Below, piece by piece: positions 27,870 through 37,916 of a stretch of 64,000 nucleotides of DNA (the stretch's first letter is position 1; each line of letters starts with the position of its first letter). The stretch is from Bradyrhizobium sp. AZCC 2262 (GTDB lineage Bacteria; Pseudomonadota; Alphaproteobacteria; Rhizobiales; Xanthobacteraceae), in the NCBI RefSeq assembly GCF_036924535.1, contig NZ_JAZHRT010000001.1:3844001-3908000 (forward strand), given 5' to 3'. A program made the position numbers and the translations under genes. The notes under the pieces are model-generated. The model had not been told where the DNA came from, made no database searches, and was given only the letters and a program-made list of their open reading frames with translations.

Positions 27870-30800
27870 TCAGCGGATTGCAACCTCACGCATCCCGGTT
27901 TCCTTTATCGTTGGCATCCACAGTCTTGCCAATACCGGAATGACCAGCAGGCTGGCGATTGGGGACAGCAGCATCCCGCCGACGATGACGCACGCCAGTG
28001 GCTGCTGAACCTGCGAGCCGATCCCTGTCGAGATGGCAGCCGGGACCAGGCCGATACACGCCGATAGCCCTGTCATGAAGATCTGCCGCATCCTTGTTTC
28101 GGAAGCGCGGATGATAGCGTCCTCCGTCCCCATGCCTTCCTCGATGTCGCGGCGGATATAGGACATCAGCAGGATGCCATCCATCGCCGACACGCCGAAC
28201 AGCGAGATGAAGCCAACCGCGGCCGAGACGCTGAAATTCAGGCCACCGATATAGAGTCCAAGGATTCCGCCGGCCACCGCGAACGGAATGCCCGACAGCG
28301 CCAGCAGGCTGTCCCGTATCGAATTGAACAGGCTGTAGAGCAGCATCAGGATCAGAAGCAGGCTCAACGGCACAATCAGCCCGAGCCGCTTCTTTGCGTC
28401 CACCAGAGCGCCGTATTCGCCCGACCATTCGAGCGAATAGCCTTGGGGGAGCGGAACGTTCTTCTGAACCCGCTCCTGGGCCTCGACCACGGTCGAACCG
28501 AGATCGCGGTCGCGGACGCTATATTTCAGCGGGATGAAGCGCTGGCTGTTCTCGCGGTAGATATAGGCCGCGCCGCTGACGAGCTTGATCTCGCCAAGAT
28601 CGCCAAGCCGAATATAGGCCGTCGGCGTCTTGGGATCCGAGTTTGGAAGCGCTACCGGAATCGCGCGAATGGCGTCGACATTCCTGCGGTATTCCGGCGC
28701 CAGGCGGACCGTCAGCGCGAAGATCATCTCGCCTTCATAGACCTTGGAAACTTCCTGGCCGCCGATCGCGGCCTGAACCACGGAATTGATGTCGCTGATC
28801 GAAAATCCGTAGCGCGCGGTCTTGGCGCGGTCGATCTGGACGATCAAATTGGGCTGGCCGAGCAGGTTGAAACTGGCGGGATCGGCGACGCCGCGGACGC
28901 CCGAGAGTTCGGTCTTCACCGACTTGGACAGCCGTTCCAGTTCATTGAGGTCCCTGCCGAAGATCTTGATCGAGTTCTCGCCTTTCACGCCGGAGACGGC
29001 TTCCTCGATATTGTCCTGGATGTATTGCGAGAAGTTGAAATCGACCCCGACGAATTCCCGGTTGAGCTTCTCGCTCATCTGCTTGACCATCTGCTCCTTG
29101 GTCAGCCCCGATGGCCACGTGGAAGCCGGCTTGAGCGGAACGAAGAACTCGGCGAGAAACGAGCCGTCGGGATCGGTGCCTTCGTCACCGCGTCCCTGCT
29201 CGGAAAACACGGTCTGGACCGGCGGATAGCTCGATATGATGGCGCGGATCTTGGCCACCGTTTCCATCCCGGCCTCGAGCGTGATGGTCGGCGGCATCAC
29301 GGCGCGGATCCAGAGATTGCCCTCTTCCAGCTTGGGCAGGAACTCGGTGCCGAGCCGTAACCCCAGACTGAGGCACAGCACGAGAAACACCGCTGCGATA
29401 ACAGCGGCGCGGCGATAGTTGCGGACCGCGCGCGCCAGAACGGGCTGGTAGAGCTTGCGGATATGGCGGACCACGAAGGTTTCGACTTCCTGGACATGAG
29501 CCGGCAGCAGATATGAGGCCAGCACCGGTGTGACCGTGAAAGTCGCGATCACGGCGCCGAGCAATGCATAGGCGTAGGTCCGCGCCATCGGCCCGAAGAT
29601 CTGGCCCTCCACGCCCTGCATCGTGAAAAGCGGCAGAAACGCTGCGATGGTGATGATGACCGAAAAGAAGATCGCCTTGTCGACCTCGACCGCGCCGGTC
29701 AGGATCCAGCCAAGTTTGTCGCTGAGCCTGGCGCTGCGCCCCGCCGGCAGCCGTGGCGAGTGATGGGCGATCTGGCGGAAGATATTTTCCACCATGATGA
29801 CGGTGCCGTCGACGATGATGCCGAGATCGATAGCACCGACCGACAACAGGTTCGCGGACTCGCCCCGCATCACCGTGATCATCACTGCAAGCAACAGCGC
29901 CACCGGAATTGTGGCAGCGACGATCAACGCGCAGCGGAGGTCGCCGAGAAACACCCACTGGATAAGGAATATGAGCGCGACCCCGAACAGCAAATTATGC
30001 AGAACGGTCTGCACCGTGATCGCAACGAGATCACCGCGGTCATAGAATGGCACGATCTTGACGCCGACCGGCAGCGATCCATCGGAGTTGATACGCTCCA
30101 CCGCAACGCGTACGCGTTTGACTACGTCCATGGTGCGTTCGAGTTTCTGCATCAGGACGATGCCGGTGACGACGTCGGTCTTGTCGTCACGGCCGGCGAG
30201 ACCGAGCCGGGGCGCGTAGCCGATCTGGACCTTGGCTACGTCGGACACCAGCACCGGCACGCCGCCCTGCTGGGTCAATACGATATTGCCGATGTCGTCC
30301 ATCGAGGTGACGACGCCGATGCTGCGGACATTGACCGATTGTTCGCCGATCGCGATGGTGCGGCCGCCGACATTGGAATTGCTCGCCGAAATCGCGGTCA
30401 TGATCTGCGGCAGCGTCAGCCCGTAAGCCATCATGCGGTCGAGATTGATCTCGGCCTGGAACTCCCTGGTCTTTCCGCCGAGCACAGCGACGTCGGCAAC
30501 ACCGGGCACGATGCGCAGCTTGCGTTCGACCACCCAGTCCTGCAGCGTCTTGAGCTTCATGACGTCCATGCCCGGAGGCCCGACAAGCTCGTAGCGAAAG
30601 ATTTCGCTGATGCCTCCGGCGGGTGAGATCACCGGCAGGACGCCGGCCGGCAGAACCGCATCCTTCAGCCGGTTGATGGTCTGCTGACGAACGAAATGAT
30701 AGTCGCGGCCGTATTCGAACTGCAGACGGATAAAGCCGAGCCCGTAGACGGTGTTGGAGCGGATGAACTTCAGGCCCGGCGTGCTGGCGACTGCGATCTC

Positions 30801-31010
30801 GATCGGAATCGTGATGTAGCGCTCGACTTCCTCGGGGGATTGGCCCTGCTGCTGGGCGATGATCTCGATGATCGGCGGCGCCGGATCGGGATAGGCCTCG
30901 ATGTTCAAGGTCAGGAAAGCAACGCTGCCAAGACCGAGAAAGGCCGCGAACGCGACCATCACCAGCAGCCGCCGCGAGAGGCAGAATGCGATCAGACTAC
31001 GCAGCATCAA
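27870..31010 (-). CDS. Heavy-metal RND efflux permease (CzcA/CusA type)
   Basis: A 1046-residue proton-driven exporter of the HME subfamily. The N-terminus MLRSLIAFCLSRRLLVM is typical. The relay D-x5-D-x6-E of CzcA-type pumps is intact in DLGIIVDGTVIMVE, which favours divalent metal (zinc, cobalt, nickel) over monovalent copper or silver, although the substrate remains inferred. Periplasmic docking loops and 12 helices are present. It follows its adaptor by 18 bp. Neither an outer-membrane factor nor a metal sensor gene lies beside it. Confidence 0.92.
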   Translation of the reverse strand: MMLRSLIAFCLSRRLLVMVAFAAFLGLGSVAFLTLNIEAYPDPAPPIIEIIAQQQGQSPEEVERYITIPIEIAVASTPGLKFIRSNTVYGLGFIRLQFEYGRDYHFVRQQTINRLKDAVLPAGVLPVISPAGGISEIFRYELVGPPGMDVMKLKTLQDWVVERKLRIVPGVADVAVLGGKTREFQAEINLDRMMAYGLTLPQIMTAISASNSNVGGRTIAIGEQSVNVRSIGVVTSMDDIGNIVLTQQGGVPVLVSDVAKVQIGYAPRLGLAGRDDKTDVVTGIVLMQKLERTMDVVKRVRVAVERINSDGSLPVGVKIVPFYDRGDLVAITVQTVLHNLLFGVALIFLIQWVFLGDLRCALIVAATIPVALLLAVMITVMRGESANLLSVGAIDLGIIVDGTVIMVENIFRQIAHHSPRLPAGRSARLSDKLGWILTGAVEVDKAIFFSVIITIAAFLPLFTMQGVEGQIFGPMARTYAYALLGAVIATFTVTPVLASYLLPAHVQEVETFVVRHIRKLYQPVLARAVRNYRRAAVIAAVFLVLCLSLGLRLGTEFLPKLEEGNLWIRAVMPPTITLEAGMETVAKIRAIISSYPPVQTVFSEQGRGDEGTDPDGSFLAEFFVPLKPASTWPSGLTKEQMVKQMSEKLNREFVGVDFNFSQYIQDNIEEAVSGVKGENSIKIFGRDLNELERLSKSVKTELSGVRGVADPASFNLLGQPNLIVQIDRAKTARYGFSISDINSVVQAAIGGQEVSKVYEGEMIFALTVRLAPEYRRNVDAIRAIPVALPNSDPKTPTAYIRLGDLGEIKLVSGAAYIYRENSQRFIPLKYSVRDRDLGSTVVEAQERVQKNVPLPQGYSLEWSGEYGALVDAKKRLGLIVPLSLLLILMLLYSLFNSIRDSLLALSGIPFAVAGGILGLYIGGLNFSVSAAVGFISLFGVSAMDGILLMSYIRRDIEEGMGTEDAIIRASETRMRQIFMTGLSACIGLVPAAISTGIGSQVQQPLACVIVGGMLLSPIASLLVIPVLARLWMPTIKETGMREVAIR

Positions 31011-31028
31011 GGGCCCCGTACCGCCTAC

Positions 31029-32210
31029 TCATTGGCGCCACTCGTTGTCAACGAAGATCGCCCCCTGCGCGACCACCAATTCTCCGGCATCGAGACCGCT
31101 GCGAATCTGCGTCAAACCGTCCTGTTGGATACCGATGTCAACCACGCGGCGTTTGAACAGCATCGGCTCGGTCTCGACCCAAACGGTGGCAATATCCCCC
31201 TCGCGGATTACCGCGTCCGTCGGCACCGCCGGGGCCGATGATGCATCGTCGATGCTGATCTTGAACATCGCGAACATCTCGGCCTTGAGCAGACGGTCGG
31301 CATTCTCGATCTCGGACCGGACGACAATGCGGCGCGTCGTCAAGTCTGAAGCCGAGTTGATGGCGTCGATGCGGCCTTTGAAGATCCTGCCCGGCACAGC
31401 AGAAACCCTGGCCTCGATCTCCTGGCCGATACGTATCTGCGCGATATCCTGCTCGAATATCTGGGCCTTCAGCCACATCGTCGAGAGATCGGCGATCGTA
31501 TACAGGGCGTCCCCCGAATCGGCTTTGACATGTTGTCCAGGCCCTACCTTGCGTGAAACGACGGTGCCGCCGATCGGCGCCGTGATCGTGGTCACGCGGC
31601 TGAGCATACCGGTCTGCTCGAGTTTCAGGATTTCCTCATCGGTACGGCCGAGAATCCGCAGCCGGGCGCGCGCGGCCTCGAACGCCGTATCCGCCGATCG
31701 CAGGTCATTTTCGGCCGCCGCGAGCTGCGCCTCGGCCTGCTGCAAATCCTTGGACGGTGCAGCCTTGCCCTCATGAAGATCGCGAACGCGCCTCTCGACG
31801 ATTTGTGCCAGATTGTGCTGGGAGCCTGCTTTTCTTTTTGCAGCCTGTGCTGCGATGAAGTCGTTCTGCTGCGCGAATTGTTCAGGGCTATCGATTTCCA
31901 GCAGCGGATCACCCCTCTTGACCTGATCGCCGGGTTTGGCAATCAAACGGGTAACCCGGCCGGAGAACGGCGTCAGAACGATCGTGCTGGCATCCTCATT
32001 GTATCCGATCTGGCCGATTGCCGACGTTTGCACGCGGAACGCAAAAGTCCCGACCTTCACGATCTGCAACTGATGCATTTGATCCGCGACGACACGCAAA
32101 AAGTCCGCCCCTTTCATGGGGCCTTCGGCCACGGCGAACGATGCCACCAACGTCGCACCGAACAACGGGGCAAGCAGTCGGAGCAAAGGCGCTTTCGCGG
32201 TCATTGACAT
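31029..32210 (-). CDS. RND periplasmic adaptor for the metal pump
   Basis: A 393-residue membrane fusion protein with a cleavable-type N-terminus (APLLRLLAPLFGATLVASFAVA). The lipoyl-like halves are around PFSGRVTRLIAKPGDQVKRGD and APIGGTVVSRKVGPGQ, flanking a long coiled-coil hairpin (EAQLAAAENDL). The C-terminal part ends GAIFVDNEWRQ. There is no His- or Met-rich metal-binding N-terminal extension. It is the first gene of the operon, with a promoter expected in the 400 bp before 32611. Confidence 0.9.
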   Translation of the reverse strand: MSMTAKAPLLRLLAPLFGATLVASFAVAEGPMKGADFLRVVADQMHQLQIVKVGTFAFRVQTSAIGQIGYNEDASTIVLTPFSGRVTRLIAKPGDQVKRGDPLLEIDSPEQFAQQNDFIAAQAAKRKAGSQHNLAQIVERRVRDLHEGKAAPSKDLQQAEAQLAAAENDLRSADTAFEAARARLRILGRTDEEILKLEQTGMLSRVTTITAPIGGTVVSRKVGPGQHVKADSGDALYTIADLSTMWLKAQIFEQDIAQIRIGQEIEARVSAVPGRIFKGRIDAINSASDLTTRRIVVRSEIENADRLLKAEMFAMFKISIDDASSAPAVPTDAVIREGDIATVWVETEPMLFKRRVVDIGIQQDGLTQIRSGLDAGELVVAQGAIFVDNEWRQ

Positions 32211-32290
32211 GCCCTATGGCGTTTCCGAGCGACGTGGATATTAGTTCGCATAGCAATCAAGTTTACGCAGATTGCGTAGACTTATCTGCG

Positions 32291-32352
32291 GTAGAAAACG
32301 CGTCAAAACGAGAATCTAGAGTTTCGGTTCTGATTCAATCAGAACCGATTGC
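32291..32352. repeat. Palindromic repeat block upstream of the metal RND operon
   Basis: GTAGAAAACGCGTCAAAACG is followed by a perfect 12-bp inverted repeat, TCGGTTCTGATT (32324-32335) and AATCAGAACCGA (32337-32348), with one base between. It looks like a dispersed element of these genomes, but its place 114 bp upstream of the adaptor start would also suit an operator. The rest of the 400-bp gap 32211-32610 shows no supported gene. Confidence 0.6.
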
Positions 32353-32610
32353 TCTGGACGATACCTCCGCCGCGCAACCCAAGACAAAGAAAATCGCGCG
32401 GCCGCCCCCCCCGCAGCTCTACGCGCTCGCCGGTCAAGAAGGCCCCACAAGCCGGTGTCATACAGGGGGACCAAAGCATGCGGGTCGAGTCGCAGCCAGG
32501 GATCAAGAAGTGCATATCGCCCGGAATGCCCGCTCCCGGTCATTGGCGCGGATTTCGGGGTGCCTGGTCAGGGGGAATCTCGGAAAATGCGGTTGTCCGG
32601 TTTCGGCCGT

Positions 32611-33579
32611 TCACTCCACCTTGACGTTGGCGGCCTTGATCATCGGCCACCATTTTGCAATTTCGGCCTTCTGCCAGGCGCCGAGCGCTTCGGGCGTGAG
32701 CTGGTCCTTTGGCGGCATCTGGAGGCCGAGATTTTCGAGCTGCTTGCGCACCGCCGGATCGCTCAGGGCGTCGACCGCCGCGGCATTCAGCTTAGCGACG
32801 ACGTCCCTTGGCGTGTCCTTGGGCACCCAAAGGCCGGACCACAGCGTCATGTGGAATCCGGGCAACCCCGCCTCGTCGACGGTCGGAATGTCGGAGGCAG
32901 ACTCTACGCGCCTGGAGTCGGTGATGGCATAGGCGCGGATGTTGCCGGCGCGCACCTGCCCGATCGAGTTCGATGTCTGGTCGACGATCAGATCGATCTG
33001 GCCGGCGACGAGATCGTTCATCGCTGGGCCAGTGCCGCGATACGGCACGTATTGCAGCTTGACGCCGGCGACGTTCTCGAAATAGAGCCCGGCAATGTGG
33101 CTGCCGGAGCCCGCGCCTGCGGTGCCGGCCGTCGGCGGCGACGGCTGCGCCTTCAGCCACGCCAGCAATTCCTTCAGCGACGTTGCCGGAACCTCTTTCT
33201 TGCTGACGATGATCATCGGATTGCTCGGCAGCAAGGCAACCGGTTCGAGATCGGTGACGAGGTCGTAGCCGAGCTTGTAGATCGCGCCGTTCGCGACGTG
33301 AGTGCCGAGATGGCCGAAGCTGATGGTGTAGCCGTCAGGCGGTGAACGCACCGCGCGGCCGACGCCGACCGAACCACCCGCTCCCGTCACGTTTTCGACC
33401 AGCACCGTTTCGCCGAGCGTGGTCTTCATACGCTCGGCAAGGATCCGCGCCATCGCATCCGACGGACCGCCGGCGGAGAACGGCACGATGATGGTGATGG
33501 GACGCGATGGAAAGTTTTGTGCGATCGCGGCGCTGCCGAATGCGAACATCGCGAGGATCGACAGAACTATCTTTCGCAT
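32611..33579 (-). CDS. Bug-family tripartite tricarboxylate transporter binding protein
   Basis: A 322-residue periplasmic protein with a Sec signal (MRKIVLSILAMFAFGSAAIA, then QNFPSRPITIIVPF). The Bug blocks SAGGPSDAMAR and ENVTGAGGSVGVGRAV are present. It starts 32 bp after the threonine synthase stop on the same strand. No permease gene is near. A fragment of a close relative survives at 25290-25413. Confidence 0.88.
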   Translation of the reverse strand: MRKIVLSILAMFAFGSAAIAQNFPSRPITIIVPFSAGGPSDAMARILAERMKTTLGETVLVENVTGAGGSVGVGRAVRSPPDGYTISFGHLGTHVANGAIYKLGYDLVTDLEPVALLPSNPMIIVSKKEVPATSLKELLAWLKAQPSPPTAGTAGAGSGSHIAGLYFENVAGVKLQYVPYRGTGPAMNDLVAGQIDLIVDQTSNSIGQVRAGNIRAYAITDSRRVESASDIPTVDEAGLPGFHMTLWSGLWVPKDTPRDVVAKLNAAAVDALSDPAVRKQLENLGLQMPPKDQLTPEALGAWQKAEIAKWWPMIKAANVKVE

Positions 33580-33611
33580 TTCAAGCTCCCATCACAACCG
33601 CCGCACGACTG

Positions 33612-34853
33612 TCAGAGTTTCGCGTAGTCGATCGGCTGATGTCGATCAAGCGTGCGCGTGACCGGCGGCAGCGGATATTTAAGCCCTGTGGCGCAATTGA
33701 ACAGCATCACGCGATCATTTTTCGTCACGCGTCCGTCGGCGAGGCTCTGCTGGTAGGCGGCGTAGGTCGCAGCCCCCTCGGGGCACAGCAACAGCCCCTC
33801 CTCGCGCGCCACTTCGTTTAGCGCAGCAGAAATCTTCTCATCAGGGACCGCAATCGCAAATCCCTTGCTCTCGCGGACCGCGCGCAGGATCAGAAAATCT
33901 CCGACCGCCTGCGGCACGCGGATGCCTGACGCGATGGTGTGGGCGTCTTCCCAGCGCGGCGCGTGCTCGGTGCCCGCTTCAAAAGCACGCACCATCGGCG
34001 CGCAACCGGACGCCTGCACCGCGACCATCCGCGGCCGCTTCGAGCCGATGAAGCCGATCGATTCCAGTTCGGCAAAAGCTTTCCACATGCCGATCAGGCC
34101 GGTGCCGCCACCGGTCGGGTAGAAGATTACGTCAGGTACTTCCCAGCCGAGCTGTTCGGCCAGTTCCAGCCCCATCGTCTTCTTGCCTTCGATCCGGTAC
34201 GGCTCCTTCAGCGTCGAGGTATCGAACCAGCCGGCCTTTGCTTTGCCTTCGCCGACAATCTTGCCGCAATCGTCGATCAGCCCGTTGACGCGATACACAG
34301 TGGCGCCCTGCAGCTCGATCTCGCTGACGTTCACTTCGGGCGTATCGGCCGGGCAGAAGATGGTGGTCCTGATCCCGCAGGAGGTCGCGTAGGCCGCCAG
34401 CGCCGCGCCGGCATTGCCGTTGGTCGGCATCGCCATATGCTTGATGCCGAGCGCCTTGCCCATCGACACCGCCATCACCAGGCCACGGGCCTTGAACGAG
34501 CCGGTCGGCAACCGGCCTTCATCCTTTACGATGATCTCGCCGCCGCCGAGTTTCTTTGCAAGCTTCGGCAACCGGATCAGCGGCGTCGTAACCTCGCCAA
34601 GGCTGACGATATCGGAAGCTTTTCGGACCGGCAGCAGCTCTCGATAGCGCCACATGTCGGCGGGACGCCCTGCGAGCGCGTCCTTGGTCAGCGCCTTCTT
34701 CACGCCCGCGAGGTCGTAGCGCACCAAGAGCGGCTTGCCTGCCTTGGAGAGATTGTGGATCTGGTCGGCCGGATAATGATCGCCTTCCATCGCGCATTCG
34801 AGATGGGTCACGAACGTAGGACGTTCGATGGTCAGATTGTCGTTGTCTTTCAC
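33612..34853 (-). CDS. thrC: Threonine synthase
   Basis: A PLP enzyme of about 413 residues that converts O-phosphohomoserine to threonine. The PLP lysine is in TGSFKARG (Lys121), with the glycine-rich phosphate loop PTGGGTGLIGMW later. The opening VTHLECAMEGDHYPAD is typical of the short, archaeal-like class. I chose GTG 34853 because the open frame further up (to 34898) begins inside a dispersed palindromic repeat; the longer start cannot be excluded. It is downstream of lpdA in the PDH cluster, an unusual companion, perhaps with independent transcription. Confidence 0.85.
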   Translation of the reverse strand: MKDNDNLTIERPTFVTHLECAMEGDHYPADQIHNLSKAGKPLLVRYDLAGVKKALTKDALAGRPADMWRYRELLPVRKASDIVSLGEVTTPLIRLPKLAKKLGGGEIIVKDEGRLPTGSFKARGLVMAVSMGKALGIKHMAMPTNGNAGAALAAYATSCGIRTTIFCPADTPEVNVSEIELQGATVYRVNGLIDDCGKIVGEGKAKAGWFDTSTLKEPYRIEGKKTMGLELAEQLGWEVPDVIFYPTGGGTGLIGMWKAFAELESIGFIGSKRPRMVAVQASGCAPMVRAFEAGTEHAPRWEDAHTIASGIRVPQAVGDFLILRAVRESKGFAIAVPDEKISAALNEVAREEGLLLCPEGAATYAAYQQSLADGRVTKNDRVMLFNCATGLKYPLPPVTRTLDRHQPIDYAKL

Positions 34854-34893
34854 GATTGTTCTTTCTTGTTCTGGTCTTTTCGCTGGCAGATCC

Positions 34894-35004
34894 GTCACCC
34901 TGAGGAGGACGCGAAGCGGCCGTCTCGAAGGGCGACGAGCCCTGCTGTTCGATCCGGGCCGTGCATCCTTCGAGGCTCGCTACGCGAGCACCTCAGGATG
35001 ACGG
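34894..35004. repeat. Dispersed palindromic repeat, CGTCACCCTGAGG family
   Basis: Outer arms CCGTCACCCTGAGG and CCTCAGGATGACGG, with further inverted segments around CTTCGAGGCTCGC. It separates lpdA from thrC and touches the extended thrC frame. Only one copy is in the window. Confidence 0.8.
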
Positions 35005-35028
35005 GGCTGCTATTGTCGCTCCGCTCCG

Positions 35029-36447
35029 TTACATATTCAGCACGCGCCCATAGGCGTCCAGCACGGCTTCCTTCATCATCTCCGACAGGGTCGGATGCGG
35101 GAAGATTGTGTGCATCAGCTCTTCTTCCGTGGTCTCCAGATTCATCGCGACCACGTAGCCCTGGATCAGCTCGGTCACTTCTGTGCCGACCATGTGCGCG
35201 CCCAACAACTGGCCGGTCTTCTTGTCGAAGATCACCTTGACCAGGCCCTGATCCTCGCCGAGCGCAATCGCCTTGCCGTTGCCGACGAAGGGGAAGCGGC
35301 CGATCCGGATCTCGCGTCCCCCCTCTTTCGCTCTCGCCTCGGTCAGGCCGACAGAAGCAACCTGCGGGTGGCAATAGGTGCAGCCGGGAATAAGGTTCTT
35401 GTCCATGGCGTGCGGGTGCAGGCCCTTGATCGCCTCGATGCAGACCACGCCTTCATGCTCGGCCTTGTGGGCCAGCATCGGCGGGCCTGCGACGTCGCCG
35501 ATAGCGTAGACGCCGGGCACGCTGGTCTTGCCGTAGCCGTCGATCACGACGCAGCCGCGGTCGGTCTTGACGCCGAGTTTCTCCAGCCCAAGGCCTTCGA
35601 TATTGCCGACCACGCCGACCGCCGAGATCACCCGCTCGAACTCGACCGTCTGCGGCTTCTTGCCATCGTCGATAGTAGCGACGACGCTATCGGCCTTCTT
35701 CTCGAGTTTTGTCACCTTGGTGTTCGAGAGGATCTTGATGCCCTGCTTCTCAAACTGCTTGCGCGCGAGGCCGGCGATTTCCGCGTCCTCGACCGGGAGA
35801 ATCTGCGGCAGCACCTCGACCACGGTGACGTCGGCGCCCATGGTATGGAAGAACGAGGCAAACTCGATGCCGATCGCGCCGGAGCCCACCACCAGCAACG
35901 ATTTCGGCATCCGCTCCGGCACCATCGCCTCGAAATAGGTCCAGACCAGCTTCTTGTCGGGCTCGAGCCCCGGCAGCACGCGCGGCCGCGCCCCGGTCGC
36001 GATGATGACGTGTTTTGCCTGATACGTGCCCTCGCCCAGCGCGCCCTTCGGCGCCTCGACGGCGGACTTCTTCACCGTGACCTTGCCGGGCGCGTCGATC
36101 GACGCGTCACCCCAGATCACCGTGACCTTGTTCTTCTTCATCAGGAAACCGACGCCATCATTGAGGCGTTTTGAAACGCCGCGCGAGCGCGCGACGACGG
36201 CCTTCGGATCGAACGAGACTTTCTCGGCGGAGAGCCCGTAATCCTTGGCGTGCTGCATGTAGTGGTAGATCTCGGCGGAACGCAAAAGCGCTTTCGTCGG
36301 GATGCAGCCCCAGTTCAGGCAGATGCCGCCGAGATAGGATTTTTCGATGATCGCCGTCTTGAAGCCGAGCTGGGCGGCGCGGATCGCGGTGACGTAGCCG
36401 CCGGGGCCGGAGCCGATGATGATGACGTCGAAGGATGTATCGGCCAT
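35029..36447 (-). CDS. lpdA: Dihydrolipoyl dehydrogenase (E3)
   Basis: A 472-residue FAD flavoprotein that reoxidises dihydrolipoyl groups of the PDH complex with NAD. The FAD-binding IIGSGPGGYVTAIRAAQLG opens the protein. The redox-active cysteines are Cys43 and Cys48 in GGICLNWGCIPTK, the NAD site is VVGSGAIGIEFASF, and the active-site His-Glu are in HPTLSE near the C-terminus. Last of the pdh genes, 129 bp after pdhC, with a palindromic repeat in between. Confidence 0.97.
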   Translation of the reverse strand: MADTSFDVIIIGSGPGGYVTAIRAAQLGFKTAIIEKSYLGGICLNWGCIPTKALLRSAEIYHYMQHAKDYGLSAEKVSFDPKAVVARSRGVSKRLNDGVGFLMKKNKVTVIWGDASIDAPGKVTVKKSAVEAPKGALGEGTYQAKHVIIATGARPRVLPGLEPDKKLVWTYFEAMVPERMPKSLLVVGSGAIGIEFASFFHTMGADVTVVEVLPQILPVEDAEIAGLARKQFEKQGIKILSNTKVTKLEKKADSVVATIDDGKKPQTVEFERVISAVGVVGNIEGLGLEKLGVKTDRGCVVIDGYGKTSVPGVYAIGDVAGPPMLAHKAEHEGVVCIEAIKGLHPHAMDKNLIPGCTYCHPQVASVGLTEARAKEGGREIRIGRFPFVGNGKAIALGEDQGLVKVIFDKKTGQLLGAHMVGTEVTELIQGYVVAMNLETTEEELMHTIFPHPTLSEMMKEAVLDAYGRVLNM

Positions 36448-36490
36448 TGGCTACTCGCTCGCTTTTATCGTGCGACCATCACGGTTCTTT

Positions 36491-36573
36491 CGTCATTGCG
36501 AGGAGCCCTTGCGACGAAGCAATCCACATTGTCGCGAGTAAGATGGATTGCTTCGCTGCGCTCGCAATGACGG
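36491..36573. repeat. Dispersed palindromic repeat, CGTCATTGCGAG family
   Basis: Arms CGTCATTGCGAGG and CTCGCAATGACGG with inner CGAAGCAATCCA and TGGATTGCTTCG. It begins 3 bp beyond the pdhC stop, within the pdhC-lpdA gap, and may form a 3'-end hairpin that sets expression of lpdA relative to pdhC. Confidence 0.85.
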
Positions 36574-36576
36574 CTA

Positions 36577-37914
36577 TTACACCATCATCATCACGGGGTT
36601 TTCGATCAGCTGCTTGAATGCCCCGATCAGCTCGGCGCCGAGCGCGCCGTCGATGGCGCGATGGTCGCAGGACAGCGTCACGCTCATCATCTGCGCGATC
36701 TCGATCTTGCCACCGCGCACCACCGGGCGCTCCTCGCTGGTGCCGACGGCGAGGATCGTCGCCTGCGGCGGATTGATCACGGCGGTGAAATGATTGATGC
36801 CGTACATGCCGAGGTTCGACACCGCCGTGGTGCCGCCCTGATATTCTTCCGGCTTCAGCTTGCGCGCCCGCGCGCGCGCTGCGTAGTCCTTCATCTCGGA
36901 CGAGATGGTGGAGAGCGTCTTGGTTTCGGCCTTGCGGATGATCGGCGTGATCAGCCCGCCGGGCATCGCCACGGCCACGCCGATGTCGGAATGCTTGTGC
37001 TTGAGCATCCCGCCTTCGGTCCAGCTCACGTTGCAGTTCGGAATTTTTTGCAGCGCGACCGCCATCGCCTTGATGACGAAGTCGTTGACCGAGAGCTTGT
37101 AGAGCGGCTTCTTTTCCTTGTCCTTCGGTGCGGCGGCGTTGATCTCCTCGCGCGCCACCAGCAGCTTGCCGATGTCGCAGTCCATCGTCAGGTAGAAAAC
37201 CGGCACGGTCTGCACCGATGCGGTGAGGCGCTGCGCAATCGTGCGGCGCATGCCGTCATGCGGCACGACCTCGTAGGAGCCCTCCTCGAACAAAGCGAGG
37301 ATCTGCTTGTCGGACATCCCGGGCGCAAGGCCTGGACCCGCAGAAGGCGCGGCGGCCGGGGCTTTCAGGCCCTTGCCGGATTTCGCGCCCTCGACGTCGC
37401 GCGCAACGATGCGACCATGCGGGCCGGAGCCGTTGATGCGCGCGATGTCAATGCCCGCATCCTTGGCGAGACGGCGCGCCAGGGGCGACGAGAAGATACG
37501 GGCGTGACCGTTGCCCTTGGCGGCCGCAGCCTGAGGGGCTGGCGCGGGAGCCGCTGCAGGCGAGGGCGCCGGTGCTGGAGCCGCTGGCGCAGCCGCGGCG
37601 GGCTTCGGGGCCTCAGCGGGCTTCGGAGCGGGCGCGGCCCCTGCTCCGGCACCGGCCGCCTTCACGTCCTCGCCGTCGCCGGCCAGCACCGCAATGATAT
37701 CGTTGACCGGCACGTCCTGCGTGCCTTCCGGCACCAGAATCTTCGCAATCGTGCCCTCGTCGACGGCTTCAACTTCCATCGTCGCCTTGTCGGTCTCGAT
37801 CTCGGCGATAACGTCGCCGGACTTGACCTTGTCGCCCTCTTTCTTGAGCCACTTGGCAAGGTTGCCCTTTTCCATCGTGGGCGACAGCGCGGGCATCAAA
37901 ATGTTGATCGGCAT
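36577..37914 (-). CDS. pdhC: Dihydrolipoamide acetyltransferase (PDH E2)
   Basis: About 445 residues from ATG 37914. One N-terminal lipoyl domain has the lipoylated Lys43 in [12 protein letters not shown] Pro/Ala linker follows, then a peripheral-subunit-binding domain ([20 protein letters not shown]) and the catalytic acetyltransferase domain with active-site [12 protein letters not shown] near the end. It forms the core of the PDH complex, transferring acetyl to CoA. Two bases separate it from the DUF5076 gene, so those two are tightly coupled. Confidence 0.96.
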   Translation of the reverse strand: MPINILMPALSPTMEKGNLAKWLKKEGDKVKSGDVIAEIETDKATMEVEAVDEGTIAKILVPEGTQDVPVNDIIAVLAGDGEDVKAAGAGAGAAPAPKPAEAPKPAAAAPAAPAPAPSPAAAPAPAPQAAAAKGNGHARIFSSPLARRLAKDAGIDIARINGSGPHGRIVARDVEGAKSGKGLKAPAAAPSAGPGLAPGMSDKQILALFEEGSYEVVPHDGMRRTIAQRLTASVQTVPVFYLTMDCDIGKLLVAREEINAAAPKDKEKKPLYKLSVNDFVIKAMAVALQKIPNCNVSWTEGGMLKHKHSDIGVAVAMPGGLITPIIRKAETKTLSTISSEMKDYAARARARKLKPEEYQGGTTAVSNLGMYGINHFTAVINPPQATILAVGTSEERPVVRGGKIEIAQMMSVTLSCDHRAIDGALGAELIGAFKQLIENPVMMMV

Positions 37915-37916
37915 TG

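Noticed and set aside
34854..34898. Longer threonine synthase start at 34898
   Set aside because: The extension enters a dispersed repeat and lacks homology to the family N-terminus; GTG 34853 is preferred, although the longer form cannot be excluded.
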